Shown: positions 24,469 through 34,000 of the stretch, piece after piece
Numbering within the stretch: position 1 is the stretch's first letter
Layout: each line of letters starts with the position of its first letter
From: Rhodocyclaceae bacterium
Lineage (GTDB): Bacteria; Pseudomonadota; Gammaproteobacteria; Burkholderiales; Ga0077523
Direction: 5' to 3'
DNA length: 64,000 bases
Assembly (NCBI GenBank): GCA_020248405.1
Contig: JADCHQ010000006.1
Coordinates: forward strand, 62,001 to 126,000
Notes under the pieces: model-generated
The model's database searches: none
Seen by the model: the letters and a program-made list of their open reading frames with translations, nothing else
What the model was told of the DNA's origin: nothing
Program-made: the position numbers and the translations under genes

Positions 24469-25410
24469 ATGAAGACCATGGCCGTGGTGCTCGAGCAGCC
24501 CGAGCGTCTCGTGCTCAGCCATCTCGACCTCGCCGAGCCGGGCGCGGGCGACGTGGTGGTCGACATCGCCTGGTCCGGCATCAGCACCGGCACCGAGCGC
24601 CTGCTGTGGTCCGGCCGCATGCCACCCTTCCCGGGCATGGGTTATCCCCTCGTCCCCGGCTACGAATCGGTAGGCCGGGTGGTCGAATCCCATGCGGGTG
24701 CGGCGCTGCGCGAAGGCCAGTGGGTGTTCGTGCCCGGCGCGCGCTGCTACGGTCCGGTGCGAGGCCTCTTCGGCGGTGCCGCCCAGCGCGTGGTGGTGCC
24801 GGGAAGCAAGGCTGTCCCCATTGCCGAAGACCTGGGCGAACGTGGCGTGTTGCTGGCCCTGGCGGCCACTGCCCGTCACGTCACCTCCGCCCCCGGCGCC
24901 CGGCAGCCAGACCTGATCGTGGGCCACGGTGTGCTGGGGCGCCTGCTGGCGCGCATGGCGCTGGCTCTGGGCGCGGCACCTCCCACCGTCTGGGAAACCG
25001 ACCCGGCGCGGGCGCGCGGCGCCGAAGGCTACGCGGTGGTGCATCCCGAAAGCGATTCCCGCCGCGACTACCACTGCATCTGCGACGTGAGCGGTGATGC
25101 GGGCCTGCTGGACACCCTGGTGGCGCGCCTCGCCCCAGGCGGCGAGATCGTGCTGGCGGGCTTCTACAGCGAGCCGCTTGCCTTCACTTTCCCGCCGGCT
25201 TTCATGCGCGAGGCACGCCTGCGCGTGGCCGCGCAATGGCACGAACCCGACCTGGCCGAAGCCCGCCAACTGGCCGAATCGGGCCGCCTGAAGCTCGATG
25301 CGCTCATCACGCACCGCGCCCATGCCACCGAGGCGCAGACGGCTTACCGCACCGCCTTCACCGACCCGGCCTGCCTGAAGATGATCCTCGACTGGAGCAA
25401 CTGCCCATGA
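24469..25410 (+). CDS. bchC: 3-hydroxyethyl bacteriochlorophyllide a dehydrogenase
   Basis: A 313-residue medium-chain dehydrogenase-like protein oxidising the 3-hydroxyethyl group to acetyl, a late step toward bacteriochlorophyllide a. Family features are SGISTGTERLLWSGRMPPFPGMGYPLVPGYE split over the N-terminal domain and the nucleotide-binding region GHGVLGRLLARM. I chose ATG 24469 (MKTMAVVLEQPERL) with AGGGG upstream; the frame opens nine codons earlier at GTG 24442. The stop overlaps the bchX start (ATGA). It lies directly after a two-palindrome PpsR promoter. Confidence 0.94.
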   Translation: MKTMAVVLEQPERLVLSHLDLAEPGAGDVVVDIAWSGISTGTERLLWSGRMPPFPGMGYPLVPGYESVGRVVESHAGAALREGQWVFVPGARCYGPVRGLFGGAAQRVVVPGSKAVPIAEDLGERGVLLALAATARHVTSAPGARQPDLIVGHGVLGRLLARMALALGAAPPTVWETDPARARGAEGYAVVHPESDSRRDYHCICDVSGDAGLLDTLVARLAPGGEIVLAGFYSEPLAFTFPPAFMREARLRVAAQWHEPDLAEARQLAESGRLKLDALITHRAHATEAQTAYRTAFTDPACLKMILDWSNCP

Positions 25411-26423
25411 GCCCCGCCGCCGACAACGTGGCCCCCGTGCGCCTGGACATGATGACCTCGCGCCTTCGCGCGGAGGCCGCCGTGGAACCCGACCCCGTGG
25501 CCACGGGTGAGCCCGCACGCCAGACACAGATCATCGCCATCTATGGCAAGGGCGGCATCGGCAAGAGTTTCACGCTCGCCAACCTCTCCTACATGATGGC
25601 GCAGCAGGGCAAGCGCGTACTGCTCATCGGTTGCGACCCCAAGTCCGACACCACCTCGCTGCTGTTCGGCGGCAAGGCCTGCCCCACCATCATCGAAACC
25701 TCGTCCCGCAAAAAACTCGCCGGCGATGCGGTGGCCATTGGCGACGTGTGCTTCAAGCGCGACGGCGTGTTCGCCATGGAACTGGGCGGCCCGGAAGTGG
25801 GCCGCGGCTGCGGCGGGCGCGGGATCATCCACGGCTTCGAAACCCTCGAGAAGCTTGGCTTTCACGACTGGGGCTTCGACTACGTGTTGCTGGATTTTCT
25901 CGGCGACGTGGTGTGCGGCGGCTTCGGCCTGCCCATCGCGCGGGACATGTGCCAGAAGGTCATCGTGGTCGGCTCCAACGACCTGCAATCGCTGTACGTG
26001 GCCAATAACGTGTGCTCGGCGGTGGAGTACTTCCGCAAGCTCGGCGGCAACGTGGGCGTGGCGGGCCTGGTCATCAACAAGGACGACGGCACGGGCGAAG
26101 CCCAGGCCTTTGCCGAGGCGGTGGACATTCCCGTGCTCGCCGCCATTCCCGCCCACGAGGACATCCGCCGCAAAAGCGCCAACTACGAAATCATCGGCCG
26201 CCCGGGCGGCCAGTGGGGCCCGCTGTTCGAGCAACTGGCCACCAACGTGGCCGAGGCGCCGCCACGCCACCCCAGGCCGCTTACCCAGGATTCGCTGCTC
26301 GGCCTGTTCAAGGGCGACGCGGTGGGCCGGGGCGTGGTGCTGGATCCGGCCACGCCGGCCGACATGCTTGGGCGCGAACCCGTCGAGAAGAAGTCCCTCG
26401 AGGTGATCTATGACGCCGCCTGA
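25407..26423 (+). CDS. bchX: Chlorophyllide reductase iron protein subunit X
   Basis: A 338-residue nitrogenase-iron-protein-like ATPase. The homodimer carries a 4Fe-4S cluster and delivers electrons to BchYZ for ring-B reduction of chlorophyllide. The P-loop is YGKGGIGKS (about 46-54). The cluster ligands correspond to Cys135 (GRGCGGRG) and Cys170 (GDVVCGGFG). An N-terminal extension of about 40 residues precedes the ATPase core, as usual for BchX versus BchL. It overlaps bchC upstream and bchY downstream, so bchCXYZ is tightly coupled. Confidence 0.96.
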   Translation: MSPAADNVAPVRLDMMTSRLRAEAAVEPDPVATGEPARQTQIIAIYGKGGIGKSFTLANLSYMMAQQGKRVLLIGCDPKSDTTSLLFGGKACPTIIETSSRKKLAGDAVAIGDVCFKRDGVFAMELGGPEVGRGCGGRGIIHGFETLEKLGFHDWGFDYVLLDFLGDVVCGGFGLPIARDMCQKVIVVGSNDLQSLYVANNVCSAVEYFRKLGGNVGVAGLVINKDDGTGEAQAFAEAVDIPVLAAIPAHEDIRRKSANYEIIGRPGGQWGPLFEQLATNVAEAPPRHPRPLTQDSLLGLFKGDAVGRGVVLDPATPADMLGREPVEKKSLEVIYDAA

Positions 26424-28014
26424 GGGCAGCGGGCCGGGCGAGGTCGCCTACGACGGGTCTGCCTCGGTGCGCCTCGACGAAGCGGCCGCCGCAACGCCTG
26501 CCCGGCCCGTGATCCCCATCGTGGAGGCCACCCGTGGCGATGGGGTGGGCTGTCACGCGGGCAAGCAAACGCTGCTGGAGGCCGCCGCAAAAGCCGGTAA
26601 GAGCGACACCCTGGCGCGCTATGCGGCGGACTATCCCAAGGGGCCCCACGACCAGCCGCAGAGCATGTGTCCGGCCTTCGGCAGCCTGCGGGTGGGCCTG
26701 CGCATGCGCCGCACCGCCACGGTGCTGTCGGGCTCGGCCTGCTGCGTGTACGGGCTGACCTTCACCTCGCACTTCTACGGCGCGCGCCGCACCGTGGGTT
26801 ACGTGCCCTTCAATTCCGAGACCCTGGTCACCGGCAAGCTGTTCGAGGACATCCGCGAGGCGGTCTTCAAGCTCGCCGACCCGGCCCTGTACGACACCGT
26901 GGTGGTAACCAACCTGTGCGTGCCCACGGCCTCGGGCGTGCCGCTGCAACTGCTGCCGCGAGAGATCAACGGCGTGCGCATCATCGGCATCGACGTGCCC
27001 GGCTTCGGCGTGCCCACCCATGCGGAGGCCAAGGACGTGCTGGCGGGCGCCATGCTGCGCTATGCCCGTGGCGAGGCCGAGCGTGGACCCGTGGCGGCGC
27101 CGCGTGCGGGCCTGAGCGAGCGGCCCACCATCAGCCTGCTGGGGGAAATGTTTCCCGCTGATCCCGTGGGCATCGCCATGTTGCTGGAGCCCCTCGGCCT
27201 GGCCGCGGGACCCGCCGTTCCCACCCGCGAGTGGCGCGAGTTGTACGCTGCCCTGGATTGCGCCGCGGTGGCAGCGATTCATCCCTTCTACACCGCCAGC
27301 GTACGCGAGTTTGAAGCCGCCGGACGCCCCGTGGTGGGGTCGGCTCCCGTGGGGCACGACGGCACCGCCGCCTGGCTGGAGGCCATCGGCGAGGTCTGCG
27401 GCATTGCCCGGACCACGGTGGATGCCGCCAAGAACCGCTTCCTCCCGCTGATCCGTGGGGTGCTGGCGAAATCGCCCGTGAAGGGTCGCATCACCCTGTC
27501 GGGCTACGAGGGCTCGGAGTTGCTGGTGGCGCGCCTGCTGGTGGAATGCGGCGCCGATGTGCGCTACGTGGGCAGCGCCTGCCCGCGCACCCGCTTCTCG
27601 GACACCGACCGCGAATGGCTCGAAGCCAAGGGCGTGCGGGTCCAGTTCCGCGCCTCGCTCCAGCAGGACCTGGCCGCCATGGCGGAATTCGAGCCCGACC
27701 TGGCCATCGGCACCACGCCGGTGGTGCAAAAGGCCAAGGAGGCGGGTATCCCGGCGCTGTATTTCACCAACCTCATCTCGGCGCGGCCCCTCATGGGCGT
27801 GGCTGGCGCCGGCTCGCTGGCGCAGGTGGTCAACGCGGCACTGGGCAACCGCACCCGCTTCACCGAGATGAAGGCGTTCTTCGAAGGCGTCGGGCACGGC
27901 GATGCTGCCGGCGTCTGGGAAGACGTGCCCCAGGACCGCCCGGCCTTCCGCGAGCAATACCGCCGGCAGATGGAAAAGCTCGCCGCCAAGCGCAAAGCTG
28001 AGGAAATGATCTGA
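26410..28014 (+). CDS. bchY: Chlorophyllide reductase subunit Y
   Basis: A 534-residue NifD-like subunit. BchYZ forms the catalytic component of chlorophyllide a oxidoreductase and holds a 4Fe-4S cluster. Conserved cysteines are visible in [17 protein letters not shown] and TNLCVPTA. The start overlaps the end of bchX by 14 bp. The stop shares bases with the bchZ start (TGATG). Length and order agree with the bchXYZ arrangement of purple bacteria. Confidence 0.95.
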   Translation: MTPPEGSGPGEVAYDGSASVRLDEAAAATPARPVIPIVEATRGDGVGCHAGKQTLLEAAAKAGKSDTLARYAADYPKGPHDQPQSMCPAFGSLRVGLRMRRTATVLSGSACCVYGLTFTSHFYGARRTVGYVPFNSETLVTGKLFEDIREAVFKLADPALYDTVVVTNLCVPTASGVPLQLLPREINGVRIIGIDVPGFGVPTHAEAKDVLAGAMLRYARGEAERGPVAAPRAGLSERPTISLLGEMFPADPVGIAMLLEPLGLAAGPAVPTREWRELYAALDCAAVAAIHPFYTASVREFEAAGRPVVGSAPVGHDGTAAWLEAIGEVCGIARTTVDAAKNRFLPLIRGVLAKSPVKGRITLSGYEGSELLVARLLVECGADVRYVGSACPRTRFSDTDREWLEAKGVRVQFRASLQQDLAAMAEFEPDLAIGTTPVVQKAKEAGIPALYFTNLISARPLMGVAGAGSLAQVVNAALGNRTRFTEMKAFFEGVGHGDAAGVWEDVPQDRPAFREQYRRQMEKLAAKRKAEEMI

Positions 28015-29477
28015 TGCTGGTCCTCGACCACGATCGCGCCGGTGGCTACTGGGGCTCGGTGTACGTGTTCACCGCCGTCAAGGGACTGCAGGTGATCATC
28101 GACGGCCCGGTGGGCTGCGAGAACCTGCCCGTCACCTCGGTGCTGCACTACACCGATGGCCTGCCGCCCCACGAATTGCCCATCGTCGTGACGGGCCTTG
28201 CCGAAGAAGAGCTGGGCCAGCACGGCACCGAGCAGGCCATGAAGCGCGCCCACGGCACCCTCGACCCGGCCCTGCCCGCGGTGGTGGTGACCGGCTCCAT
28301 CGCCGAGATGATCGGCGGCGGCGTGACGCCCGAGGGCACCAACATCAAACGCTTCCTGCCGCGCACCATCGACGAGGATCAGTGGCAAAGCGCCAATCGC
28401 GCCATGAACTGGCTGTGGAGCGAGTTCGGGCCGCGCAAGGTGCCGGCGCGAAAACCGCGCAAGGACGGCGAGAAGCCGCGCGTCAACATCATCGGCCCCA
28501 TCTACGGCACCTTCAACATGCCCTCGGACCTGGCCGAGATCCGCCGCCTGGTGGAGGGCATCGGCGCCGAGGTGAATCTGGTGTTCCCGCTGGGCACCCA
28601 CCTGGCCGATATCGCGAAATTGGCCGATGCCGACGTGAACGTGTGCATGTACCGCGAGTTCGGCCGCCTGCTGTGCGAGGCCCTGGAGCGGCCCTACCTG
28701 CAGGCGCCCATCGGCCTGCACAGCACCACCGCCTTCCTGCGCACGCTGGGCAGCCTTCTGGGGCTCGACCCCGAGCCCTTCATCGAGCGCGAGAAGCACA
28801 CCACCATCAAGCCGCTGTGGGATCTGTGGCGCTCGGTCACCCAGGATTTCTTCGGCACCGGCAGCTTCGCCGTGGTGGCCTCGGAAACCTACGCCCGCGG
28901 GCTGCGCCACTTCCTCGAAGACGAACTGGGCCTGCCGTGCAATTTCGCCGTAGCCCGCACACCGGGCGCCAAGACCGACAACGAGGCCGTGCGGCGCCTG
29001 GTGCACGAGAAGCCGCCGCTGGTGCTGTTCGGCAGCTACAACGAGCGCATGTACTTGTCGGAAATGGCCGCCGGCCGGGGCCCGAGGCCGGCCTACGTGC
29101 CCGCCTCCTTCCCCGGCGCGATCATCCGCCGCCACACCGGCACGCCGGTGATGGGCTACTCCGGCGCCACCTGGGTAGTGCAGGAGTATTGCAACGCGCT
29201 GTTCGATGCGCTGTTCCACGTGCTGCCGCTGGCCCGGGAACTGGATGCCATCGAGGCCACGCCAGGCCGGGCGCTGCAGCCCGTGAGCTGGGAGCCGGCG
29301 GCGCGTGAGCGGCTCGAAGCGCTGATTGCCGCCGAACCCGTGCTGGTACGCATCTCCGCAGCCAAGCGCATGCGCGACATGGCCGAGGCCGACGCGCGCG
29401 CCGCGGGCGGCAGCGAAGTGACCGCCGCGCGCCTCACGGCGCTGTTTGGCATGCCGCGCGAGGACGTGGCGGCGTGA
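28014..29477 (+). CDS. bchZ: Chlorophyllide reductase subunit Z
   Basis: A 487-residue NifK-like subunit that completes the BchYZ catalytic component. The N-terminus [20 protein letters not shown] and [24 protein letters not shown] (in two parts) are typical of Bch[16 protein letters not shown] and [18 protein letters not shown] are further conserved stretches. The C-terminal domain resembles the protochlorophyllide-reductase 'PCP-red' helix region ([20 protein letters not shown]). It ends the bchCXYZ block. About 140 bp later the puf operon begins, with no pufQ between. Confidence 0.95.
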   Translation: MLVLDHDRAGGYWGSVYVFTAVKGLQVIIDGPVGCENLPVTSVLHYTDGLPPHELPIVVTGLAEEELGQHGTEQAMKRAHGTLDPALPAVVVTGSIAEMIGGGVTPEGTNIKRFLPRTIDEDQWQSANRAMNWLWSEFGPRKVPARKPRKDGEKPRVNIIGPIYGTFNMPSDLAEIRRLVEGIGAEVNLVFPLGTHLADIAKLADADVNVCMYREFGRLLCEALERPYLQAPIGLHSTTAFLRTLGSLLGLDPEPFIEREKHTTIKPLWDLWRSVTQDFFGTGSFAVVASETYARGLRHFLEDELGLPCNFAVARTPGAKTDNEAVRRLVHEKPPLVLFGSYNERMYLSEMAAGRGPRPAYVPASFPGAIIRRHTGTPVMGYSGATWVVQEYCNALFDALFHVLPLARELDAIEATPGRALQPVSWEPAARERLEALIAAEPVLVRISAAKRMRDMAEADARAAGGSEVTAARLTALFGMPREDVAA

Positions 29478-29562
29478 ACCTGCCCTGCCCCCTTTCCCGA
29501 ACAAGCGCCGCCACCACGCGGGCGCCTGTCCATCACCGCTGCGAGGCGGTGGTGGTTGAACC

Positions 29563-29580
29563 CCGCGCCATCCGGCGCGG
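29563..29580 (+). promoter_or_regulatory. Stem-loop in the puf leader
   Basis: CCGCGCC (29563-29569) and GGCGCGG (29574-29580) form a 7-bp stem with an ATCC loop, 36 bp before pufB. It has no T-run, so it is more likely a 5' mRNA stabiliser or processing site than a terminator. Confidence 0.4.
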
Positions 29581-29616
29581 ATCCCGCCGAATGGCAAATC
29601 TGGAGGACTTTCCACC

Positions 29617-29766
29617 ATGGCAGAAAAAGTGAATCCCTCAGGCCTGACGGACGAAGAGTGCCAGGAGTTCCACGAGTACTACCTCAAGGGGTACATGCTC
29701 TGGGCTGTCGGCGCTTTCATCGCCCATAGCCTGGTGTGGATGTGGCGCCCCTGGTTCATTTTCTAG
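29617..29766 (+). CDS. pufB: LH1 light-harvesting beta polypeptide
   Basis: A 49-residue single-helix protein, too short for many gene finders. The sequence opens MAEKVNPSGLTDEECQEFHE and ends LVWMWRPWFIF. His37 in FIAHSLV is the expected bacteriochlorophyll ligand and His19 is the conserved upstream His. The aromatic C-terminus is typical of LH1 beta. With PufA it builds the LH1 ring around the reaction centre. The ribosome site is GGAGG at 29602-29606. It is followed by an unusual extra gene, not directly by pufA. Confidence 0.95.
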   Translation: MAEKVNPSGLTDEECQEFHEYYLKGYMLWAVGAFIAHSLVWMWRPWFIF

Positions 29767-29792
29767 TCGCAACACACTTCGGAGAGGCCACC

Positions 29793-30017
29793 ATGGCACA
29801 CGAGAACGTTGAGGTACTCACGACGCAGCGCGACGGCGCCCGAGAGGGCTTCCTGGGCATCTACGTCGCGATGTTCATCGTCTTCCTGATGCTGGCACTG
29901 GCTTCTCTGTTGTTTGCGCAGAACTGGCGCTCGCTCCTTCCGGGAGCGGAAGGTGCGCGTTCGGTGCTCGACGGCGTGAAGTCGGCCGTCTACACCGTCA
30001 TGTCCCAACTGAGCTAG
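29793..30017 (+). CDS. Novel single-helix membrane protein inside the puf operon (orf74)
   Basis: A 74-residue protein encoded between pufB and pufA, with a good GGAGAGG ribosome site 6 bp before ATG 29793 and its stop 17 bp before pufA. The polar N-terminus (MAHENVEVLTTQRDGAREG) is followed by one hydrophobic helix at about 21-42 and a C-terminal tail of about 30 residues with an amphipathic segment (SVLDGVKSAVYTVMSQL). The only His is residue 3, outside the helix, so it lacks the His ligand of LH1 polypeptides. Charges favour an N-inside topology. I recognise no family. The plan, helix then a LLP turn then an amphipathic tail, recalls PufX, but I see no clear sequence identity. A core-complex structural or assembly role is inferred. 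Confidence 0.85.
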   Translation: MAHENVEVLTTQRDGAREGFLGIYVAMFIVFLMLALASLLFAQNWRSLLPGAEGARSVLDGVKSAVYTVMSQLS

Positions 30018-30034
30018 ACAAAGAGGAATCGAAC

Positions 30035-30211
30035 ATGTGGCGTTATTGGCGAATCGTCGATCCCCGAAAGGCGATCATTCTCACGGGTCTGTTGATTGCC
30101 TTCATCTCGGGCACGATCCATCTGATCATGATCAGCACCGATCGTTACAACCTCAACACCTGGAGCACTCCCGCCGCTCATGGCGGGCAAGCCGCCGCGG
30201 GCTCGAAGTAG
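30035..30211 (+). CDS. pufA: LH1 light-harvesting alpha polypeptide
   Basis: A 58-residue single-helix protein beginning MWRYWRIVDPRKAIILTGLL. The W-R-x-W-x-I-x-D-P-R N-terminus is diagnostic for LH1 alpha. His29 in SGTIHLIM is the bacteriochlorophyll ligand. After the helix come STDRYNLNTW and a short Ala/Gly-rich tail. The ribosome site is AGAGGA. It pairs with PufB. A 118-bp spacer with two stem-loops separates it from pufL, allowing much more PufBA than PufLM to be made. Confidence 0.95.
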   Translation: MWRYWRIVDPRKAIILTGLLIAFISGTIHLIMISTDRYNLNTWSTPAAHGGQAAAGSK

Positions 30212-30232
30212 AGCCCGAGCGCGGTGACTGGC

Positions 30233-30291
30233 GGGCGGGCCTGTCAGGCCCCCCGCCCGTCCACGAACACACGAGGGGGGCCCAAGCCCCC
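30233..30291 (+). promoter_or_regulatory. pufA-pufL intercistronic stem-loops
   Basis: The first hairpin pairs GGGCGGG (30233-30239) with CCCGCCC (30252-30258). The second pairs a G-run (30275-30279) with a C-run (30287-30291). Such hairpins after pufA are known in Rhodobacter to protect the pufBA transcript from 3' decay and set the LH1 to reaction-centre ratio. No T-run follows, so transcription continues into pufL. Confidence 0.6.
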
Positions 30292-30329
30292 GGACCTGCG
30301 CGGATTCCCATCCGTTCGGAGGAAACAAC

Positions 30330-31154
30330 ATGGCCATGCTGAGTTTTGAAAGGAAGTACCGAATCCGCGGGGGAACCCTGGTGACGGGAGACCTGTTCGA
30401 TTTCTGGATCGGACCCTTCTACGTGGGCTTCTTCGGCATCTCGGGTGCCTTCTTCACCGTGCTGGGGACGGTGATGATTCTCTACGGAGCCGCCATCGGC
30501 CCCACCTGGAACCTGTGGCAGATCAGCATTGCGCCACCGGACGTCTCCTACGGGCTGCGCTTCGCGCCTATACGCGAAGGCGGGCTGTGGCAAATCATCA
30601 CGGTCTGCGCATTAGGCTCCTTCGTGTCCTGGGCGCTGCGCGAGGTGGAGATCTGCCGCAAGCTGGGCATGGGTTATCACGTGCCCGTGGCCTTCGGCTT
30701 CGCCATCGGCGCCTATTTCACCCTTGAGGTGGTTCGGCCGGTGCTGATGGGCGCGTGGGGCCATGCGTTCCCCTACGGCATCTACAGCCACCTCGACTGG
30801 GTGAGCAACGTGGCCTACCAGTATCTGCACTTTCACTACAACCCCTGGCACTGCATCGCCGCGAGCCTGTTCTTCGCCACCACGCTGGCGCTGTCGCTGC
30901 ACGGCGCCCTGGTGCTCTCGGCCACCAACCCGAAACGGGGCGAGGAGGTCAAGACCCCCGAGCACGAAGACACCTTCTTCCGCGACTTCATCGGCTATTC
31001 CGTGGGCACCCTGGGCATTCACCGGCTGGGGCTGTTCCTGGCGCTCAGTTCCGTGGTCTTCGCGGGCCTGTGCATCGTGGTGAGCGGTCCCTTCTGGACC
31101 CGCAGCTGGCCCGAGTGGTGGGGCTGGTGGCTGAACATGCCGATATGGCGCTGA
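30330..31154 (+). CDS. pufL: Photosynthetic reaction centre L subunit
   Basis: A 274-residue protein with five membrane helices. It binds half of the special pair and the active-branch cofactors. [21 protein letters not shown] at the N-terminus, split by FVGFFG-like YVGFFGISG, and [16 protein letters not shown] around the special-pair His are recognisable. The C-terminal part with [14 protein letters not shown] carries the non-haem-iron and quinone region. The ribosome site is GGAGGA before ATG 30330. pufM follows after 21 bp. Confidence 0.97.
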   Translation: MAMLSFERKYRIRGGTLVTGDLFDFWIGPFYVGFFGISGAFFTVLGTVMILYGAAIGPTWNLWQISIAPPDVSYGLRFAPIREGGLWQIITVCALGSFVSWALREVEICRKLGMGYHVPVAFGFAIGAYFTLEVVRPVLMGAWGHAFPYGIYSHLDWVSNVAYQYLHFHYNPWHCIAASLFFATTLALSLHGALVLSATNPKRGEEVKTPEHEDTFFRDFIGYSVGTLGIHRLGLFLALSSVVFAGLCIVVSGPFWTRSWPEWWGWWLNMPIWR

Positions 31155-31175
31155 GCGAGCGAGGAGGAGACTTCA

Positions 31176-32147
31176 ATGGCTGAATATCAGAACCTGTTCA
31201 CCCAGGTGCAGCCCACCGGACCGGTATCCGAGGGCGTCCCGCTGCCCAAGGGAGACTGGGAGCGCACCGGCGTGCCGTTCTTCCTGCACCTGCTAGGCCG
31301 CCTGGGCAACGCCCAGATCGGACCGGTGTACCTCGGCGGCCTGGGCGTTGCCTCGCTCATCGCCGGCACGCTGTCCTTCAACATCATCGGCTTCAACATG
31401 CTCGCCTCGGTGGACTGGAACCCCATCCAGATGGTGCGCCAGATCTTCTGGCTGGCCCTTGACCCGCCGGCGCCCTCTTACGGCCTTCATCTGCCGCCCC
31501 TGGGCGATGGTGGTTGGTGGATGCTGGCGGGCTTCCTGCTGACCATCTCGCTGCTGCTGTGGTGGGCGCGCACCTACCGCCGCGCCCGCCAGTTGGGCAT
31601 GGGCACCCACGTGGCCTGGGCCTTCGCGGCGGCCATCTGGCTGTTCCTAGTGTGCGGCTTTTTCCGCCCGGTGCTCATGGGTAGCTGGGCCGAGGCGGTG
31701 CCCTTCGGGATATTTCCGCACCTCGACTGGGTGGCGGCACTGTCGTTGCGCCACGGTAACTTCTTCTATAACCCCTTCCACGCCCTGTCCATCGTCTTCC
31801 TGTATGGCTCGGTGCTGCTGTTCGCCATGCACGGCGCCACCATCCTGGCGGTGACGCGCTTCGGCGGCGAGCGGGAGATCGAACAGATCGTGGACCGCGG
31901 CACTGCCTCGGAGCGCGCGGCGCTGTTCTGGCGCTGGACCATGGGTTTCAACGCCACCATGGAGTCGATCCACCGCTGGGCGTGGTGGTTCGCCGTGCTC
32001 TGTCCCCTGGTGGGCGGACTGGGCGTGTTGCTCACCGGCACCGTGGTGGACAACTGGTACCTCTGGTCCATGAAGCACGGCGTGGTGCCCTCCTACCCCG
32101 AGGTGTATCCCGTGGTCGTCGATCCCGCCCTCATGGGAGGCAAGTGA
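31176..32147 (+). CDS. pufM: Photosynthetic reaction centre M subunit
   Basis: A 323-residue, five-helix partner of PufL. Hallmarks are [10 protein letters not shown] at the N-terminus, [18 protein letters not shown], a [14 protein letters not shown] special-pair region, and [18 protein letters not shown] with the non-haem-iron ligands. The C-terminal [15 protein letters not shown] is in the position that in cytochrome-bearing reaction centres contacts PufC. The stop shares a base with the pufC ATG, so the two are coupled. Confidence 0.97.
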   Translation: MAEYQNLFTQVQPTGPVSEGVPLPKGDWERTGVPFFLHLLGRLGNAQIGPVYLGGLGVASLIAGTLSFNIIGFNMLASVDWNPIQMVRQIFWLALDPPAPSYGLHLPPLGDGGWWMLAGFLLTISLLLWWARTYRRARQLGMGTHVAWAFAAAIWLFLVCGFFRPVLMGSWAEAVPFGIFPHLDWVAALSLRHGNFFYNPFHALSIVFLYGSVLLFAMHGATILAVTRFGGEREIEQIVDRGTASERAALFWRWTMGFNATMESIHRWAWWFAVLCPLVGGLGVLLTGTVVDNWYLWSMKHGVVPSYPEVYPVVVDPALMGGK

Positions 32148-33178
32148 TGAACTCCTTCACACGCGTTGCACTGGCGCCGCTGCCGATCCTGGCGGTGCTC
32201 CTGGCGGGTTGCGAGCGCCCGCCCATCCAGACCGAACAGACGGGCTACCGTGGCACCGGCATGGAACAGATCTACAACCCGCGCACCCTGAAGAAGCTCG
32301 CCGCGGCCAATCAGGCGCCTGCCGCTCCGGCGGTGGCGCCCAATCCAGACGGCCCCAAGGCGGGCGCCACCTACCAGAACGTCAAGGTGCTGGGCGACCT
32401 CAGCGTTGCCGACTTCACCCGGCTGATGGTCTCCATCACCCAGTGGGTGGCACCCCAGGAAGGCTGTAACTACTGCCACAACCCCGAGAACCTTGCCGAC
32501 GATTCGAAATACACCAAGGTGGTGGCGCGCCGCATGATCCAGATGACCCAGCACGTGAACGCCGACTGGAAGGCTCACGTGGGCGGCACCGGTGTCACCT
32601 GCTACACCTGCCACCGCGGGCACCCGCAGCCAGCCCAGGTGTGGTACGCACCCGCCGACCGCAAGTACAAGAACGCGGTGCTCGGCAACGACGCGAAGCA
32701 GAATCGCGCCGCCGCCTCGGTGGCGCTGAGCTCCCTTCCCTATGACCCCTTCACGCCCTATCTCAAGGAAGACCAGCCCATCCGCGTCAACGGCAACGAG
32801 GCGTTGCGCCAGCTTGGCGAAGGTGCCCATCGCACCTCCACCAAGCAGGCGGAATTCACCTACGCGCTGATGATGCACATGTCCAGTTCCCTGGGCGTGA
32901 ACTGCACCTTCTGTCACAACACCCGCGCCTTCCAGTCCTGGGAAGAGTCCACACCCAAGCGTGCCACCGCCTGGCATGGCATCCGCATGGCCCGGGACCT
33001 GAACGTCAGCTACCTGGAGCCGCTCACCGGCACCTTCCCGGCCTCACGACTGGGTCCCAAGGGCGATGTGGCAAAGGTCAACTGCTCCACCTGCCACCAG
33101 GGCATCCACAAACCCCTGTACGGCGCCCAGATGGCCAAGGATTTCCCCGAGCTCGGGGCAAAAACGGGCACCCCCTGA
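32147..33178 (+). CDS. pufC: Reaction-centre tetraheme cytochrome c subunit
   Basis: A 343-residue periplasmic lipoprotein that re-reduces the special pair. The lipobox LLAGC puts the acylated Cys at residue 22. Four CxxCH haem sites are present: CNYCH, CYTCH, CTFCH and CSTCH, arranged as two pairs. Upstream Met residues such as LMVSITQW and MMHMSS helices provide axial ligands in homologues. I chose ATG 32147, overlapping the pufM stop. It is the last puf gene and is followed by an intrinsic terminator at 33281. Confidence 0.97.
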   Translation: MNSFTRVALAPLPILAVLLAGCERPPIQTEQTGYRGTGMEQIYNPRTLKKLAAANQAPAAPAVAPNPDGPKAGATYQNVKVLGDLSVADFTRLMVSITQWVAPQEGCNYCHNPENLADDSKYTKVVARRMIQMTQHVNADWKAHVGGTGVTCYTCHRGHPQPAQVWYAPADRKYKNAVLGNDAKQNRAAASVALSSLPYDPFTPYLKEDQPIRVNGNEALRQLGEGAHRTSTKQAEFTYALMMHMSSSLGVNCTFCHNTRAFQSWEESTPKRATAWHGIRMARDLNVSYLEPLTGTFPASRLGPKGDVAKVNCSTCHQGIHKPLYGAQMAKDFPELGAKTGTP

Positions 33179-33280
33179 CACATCACCTCCGGGCGAGGTG
33201 CGCAACGCACCCGCCTGGATCCAGCGATCTAGAAGGTTCCCCCAACCACCCAGCCCGCCTCCCCCGCTGAGTGGTTGTTC

Positions 33281-33311
33281 GAGGGCGGTGCCAACCGCCC
33301 TCTTTCTTTTT
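33281..33311 (+). terminator. Intrinsic terminator after pufC
   Basis: A 9-bp perfect stem GAGGGCGGT (33281-33289) / ACCGCCCTC (33294-33302) with a GCCA loop is followed by TTTCTTTTT. It ends the crtEF-bchCXYZ-puf transcription unit. The rest of 33179-33483 contains no gene that I can support. Confidence 0.85.
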
Positions 33312-33483
33312 GCGGCCCATGTTTGTTTGTCTAGCCCTGGCGGCCGCAGTGCCCTTGCCTCGCCCAGGCGGCGGCCAGCCGTGCGCATCCATCGCCCTCA
33401 AGGCGGCCGTGCGCGCGCTACCCGCCCATCGGGCGCCCACGCGCCCCCCCTCCCGGGCGGCCTGGTGGGTCCGGCGCACCGCC

Positions 33484-33936
33484 TCAGGAAGACTTGCTCA
33501 CCATCAGGTAAATGATGGGCAGCGGCACCACGGTGGCCACGGCGCCCGCGATCTGCCAGAGCCGTGACAGGCGAACGTACTCGGGCGTGATGTGGTCGTG
33601 GCGGCGCAGCAGCACGCGCAGCTTGAGCTGAATCGGCAGCAGCACGAACGCCCAGATCAAACCCGAGACTCCCAGCAGACGGTACGACCAGGTGGTCCAG
33701 CCGTGGGCTGTGTCACCCCCGTAGCGGCTCGCCATGAGGTGGCCGGTGATGACGATGCCCAGCGCACCGGTCACGGTGAAAAGGAAATCCGTGATCAGCA
33801 CGAGGCGGTTGCTGAACTGAATGACCGCGTGGTTGCGGGTGCGTTCAGCCATGAAGGACCAGACGCCGCTCACTATGACATTGCCAAGAAACATCCCGGC
33901 GCTGGCGAGGTGAATGATCTTGAGGCTGCTGCTCAT
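33484..33936 (-). CDS. DUF2269-family membrane protein
   Basis: A 150-residue protein with about four hydrophobic helices. The N-terminal LKIIHLASAGMFLGNVIVSGVW fits the DUF2269 family of uncharacterised integral membrane proteins. ATG 33936 is preferred; an in-frame GTG lies at 33945. It is the last gene of the minus-strand bchF-puh-acsF superoperon and 64 bp after orf50. Family function is unknown. Position suggests, but does not show, a link to photosynthetic membrane or electron transport. It converges on pufC, with the terminator between. Confidence 0.75.
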   Translation of the reverse strand: MSSSLKIIHLASAGMFLGNVIVSGVWSFMAERTRNHAVIQFSNRLVLITDFLFTVTGALGIVITGHLMASRYGGDTAHGWTTWSYRLLGVSGLIWAFVLLPIQLKLRVLLRRHDHITPEYVRLSRLWQIAGAVATVVPLPIIYLMVSKSS

Positions 33937-34000
33937 GGCGCGCACCCTGCCCTGGAAGGGGGCTCAAGCCCCTGTGCCGGCCGGCCTGCGGAGCGGCTGC

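Noticed and set aside
27564..29618. A 684-codon minus-strand frame antisense to bchY and bchZ
   Set aside because: Shadow of bchYZ; no family resemblance.
29793..30017. The pufB-pufA inserted gene as a second LH1 alpha or beta polypeptide
   Set aside because: Its helix lacks the His ligand, and neither the WRxWxxxDPR nor the beta-type aromatic C-terminus is present.
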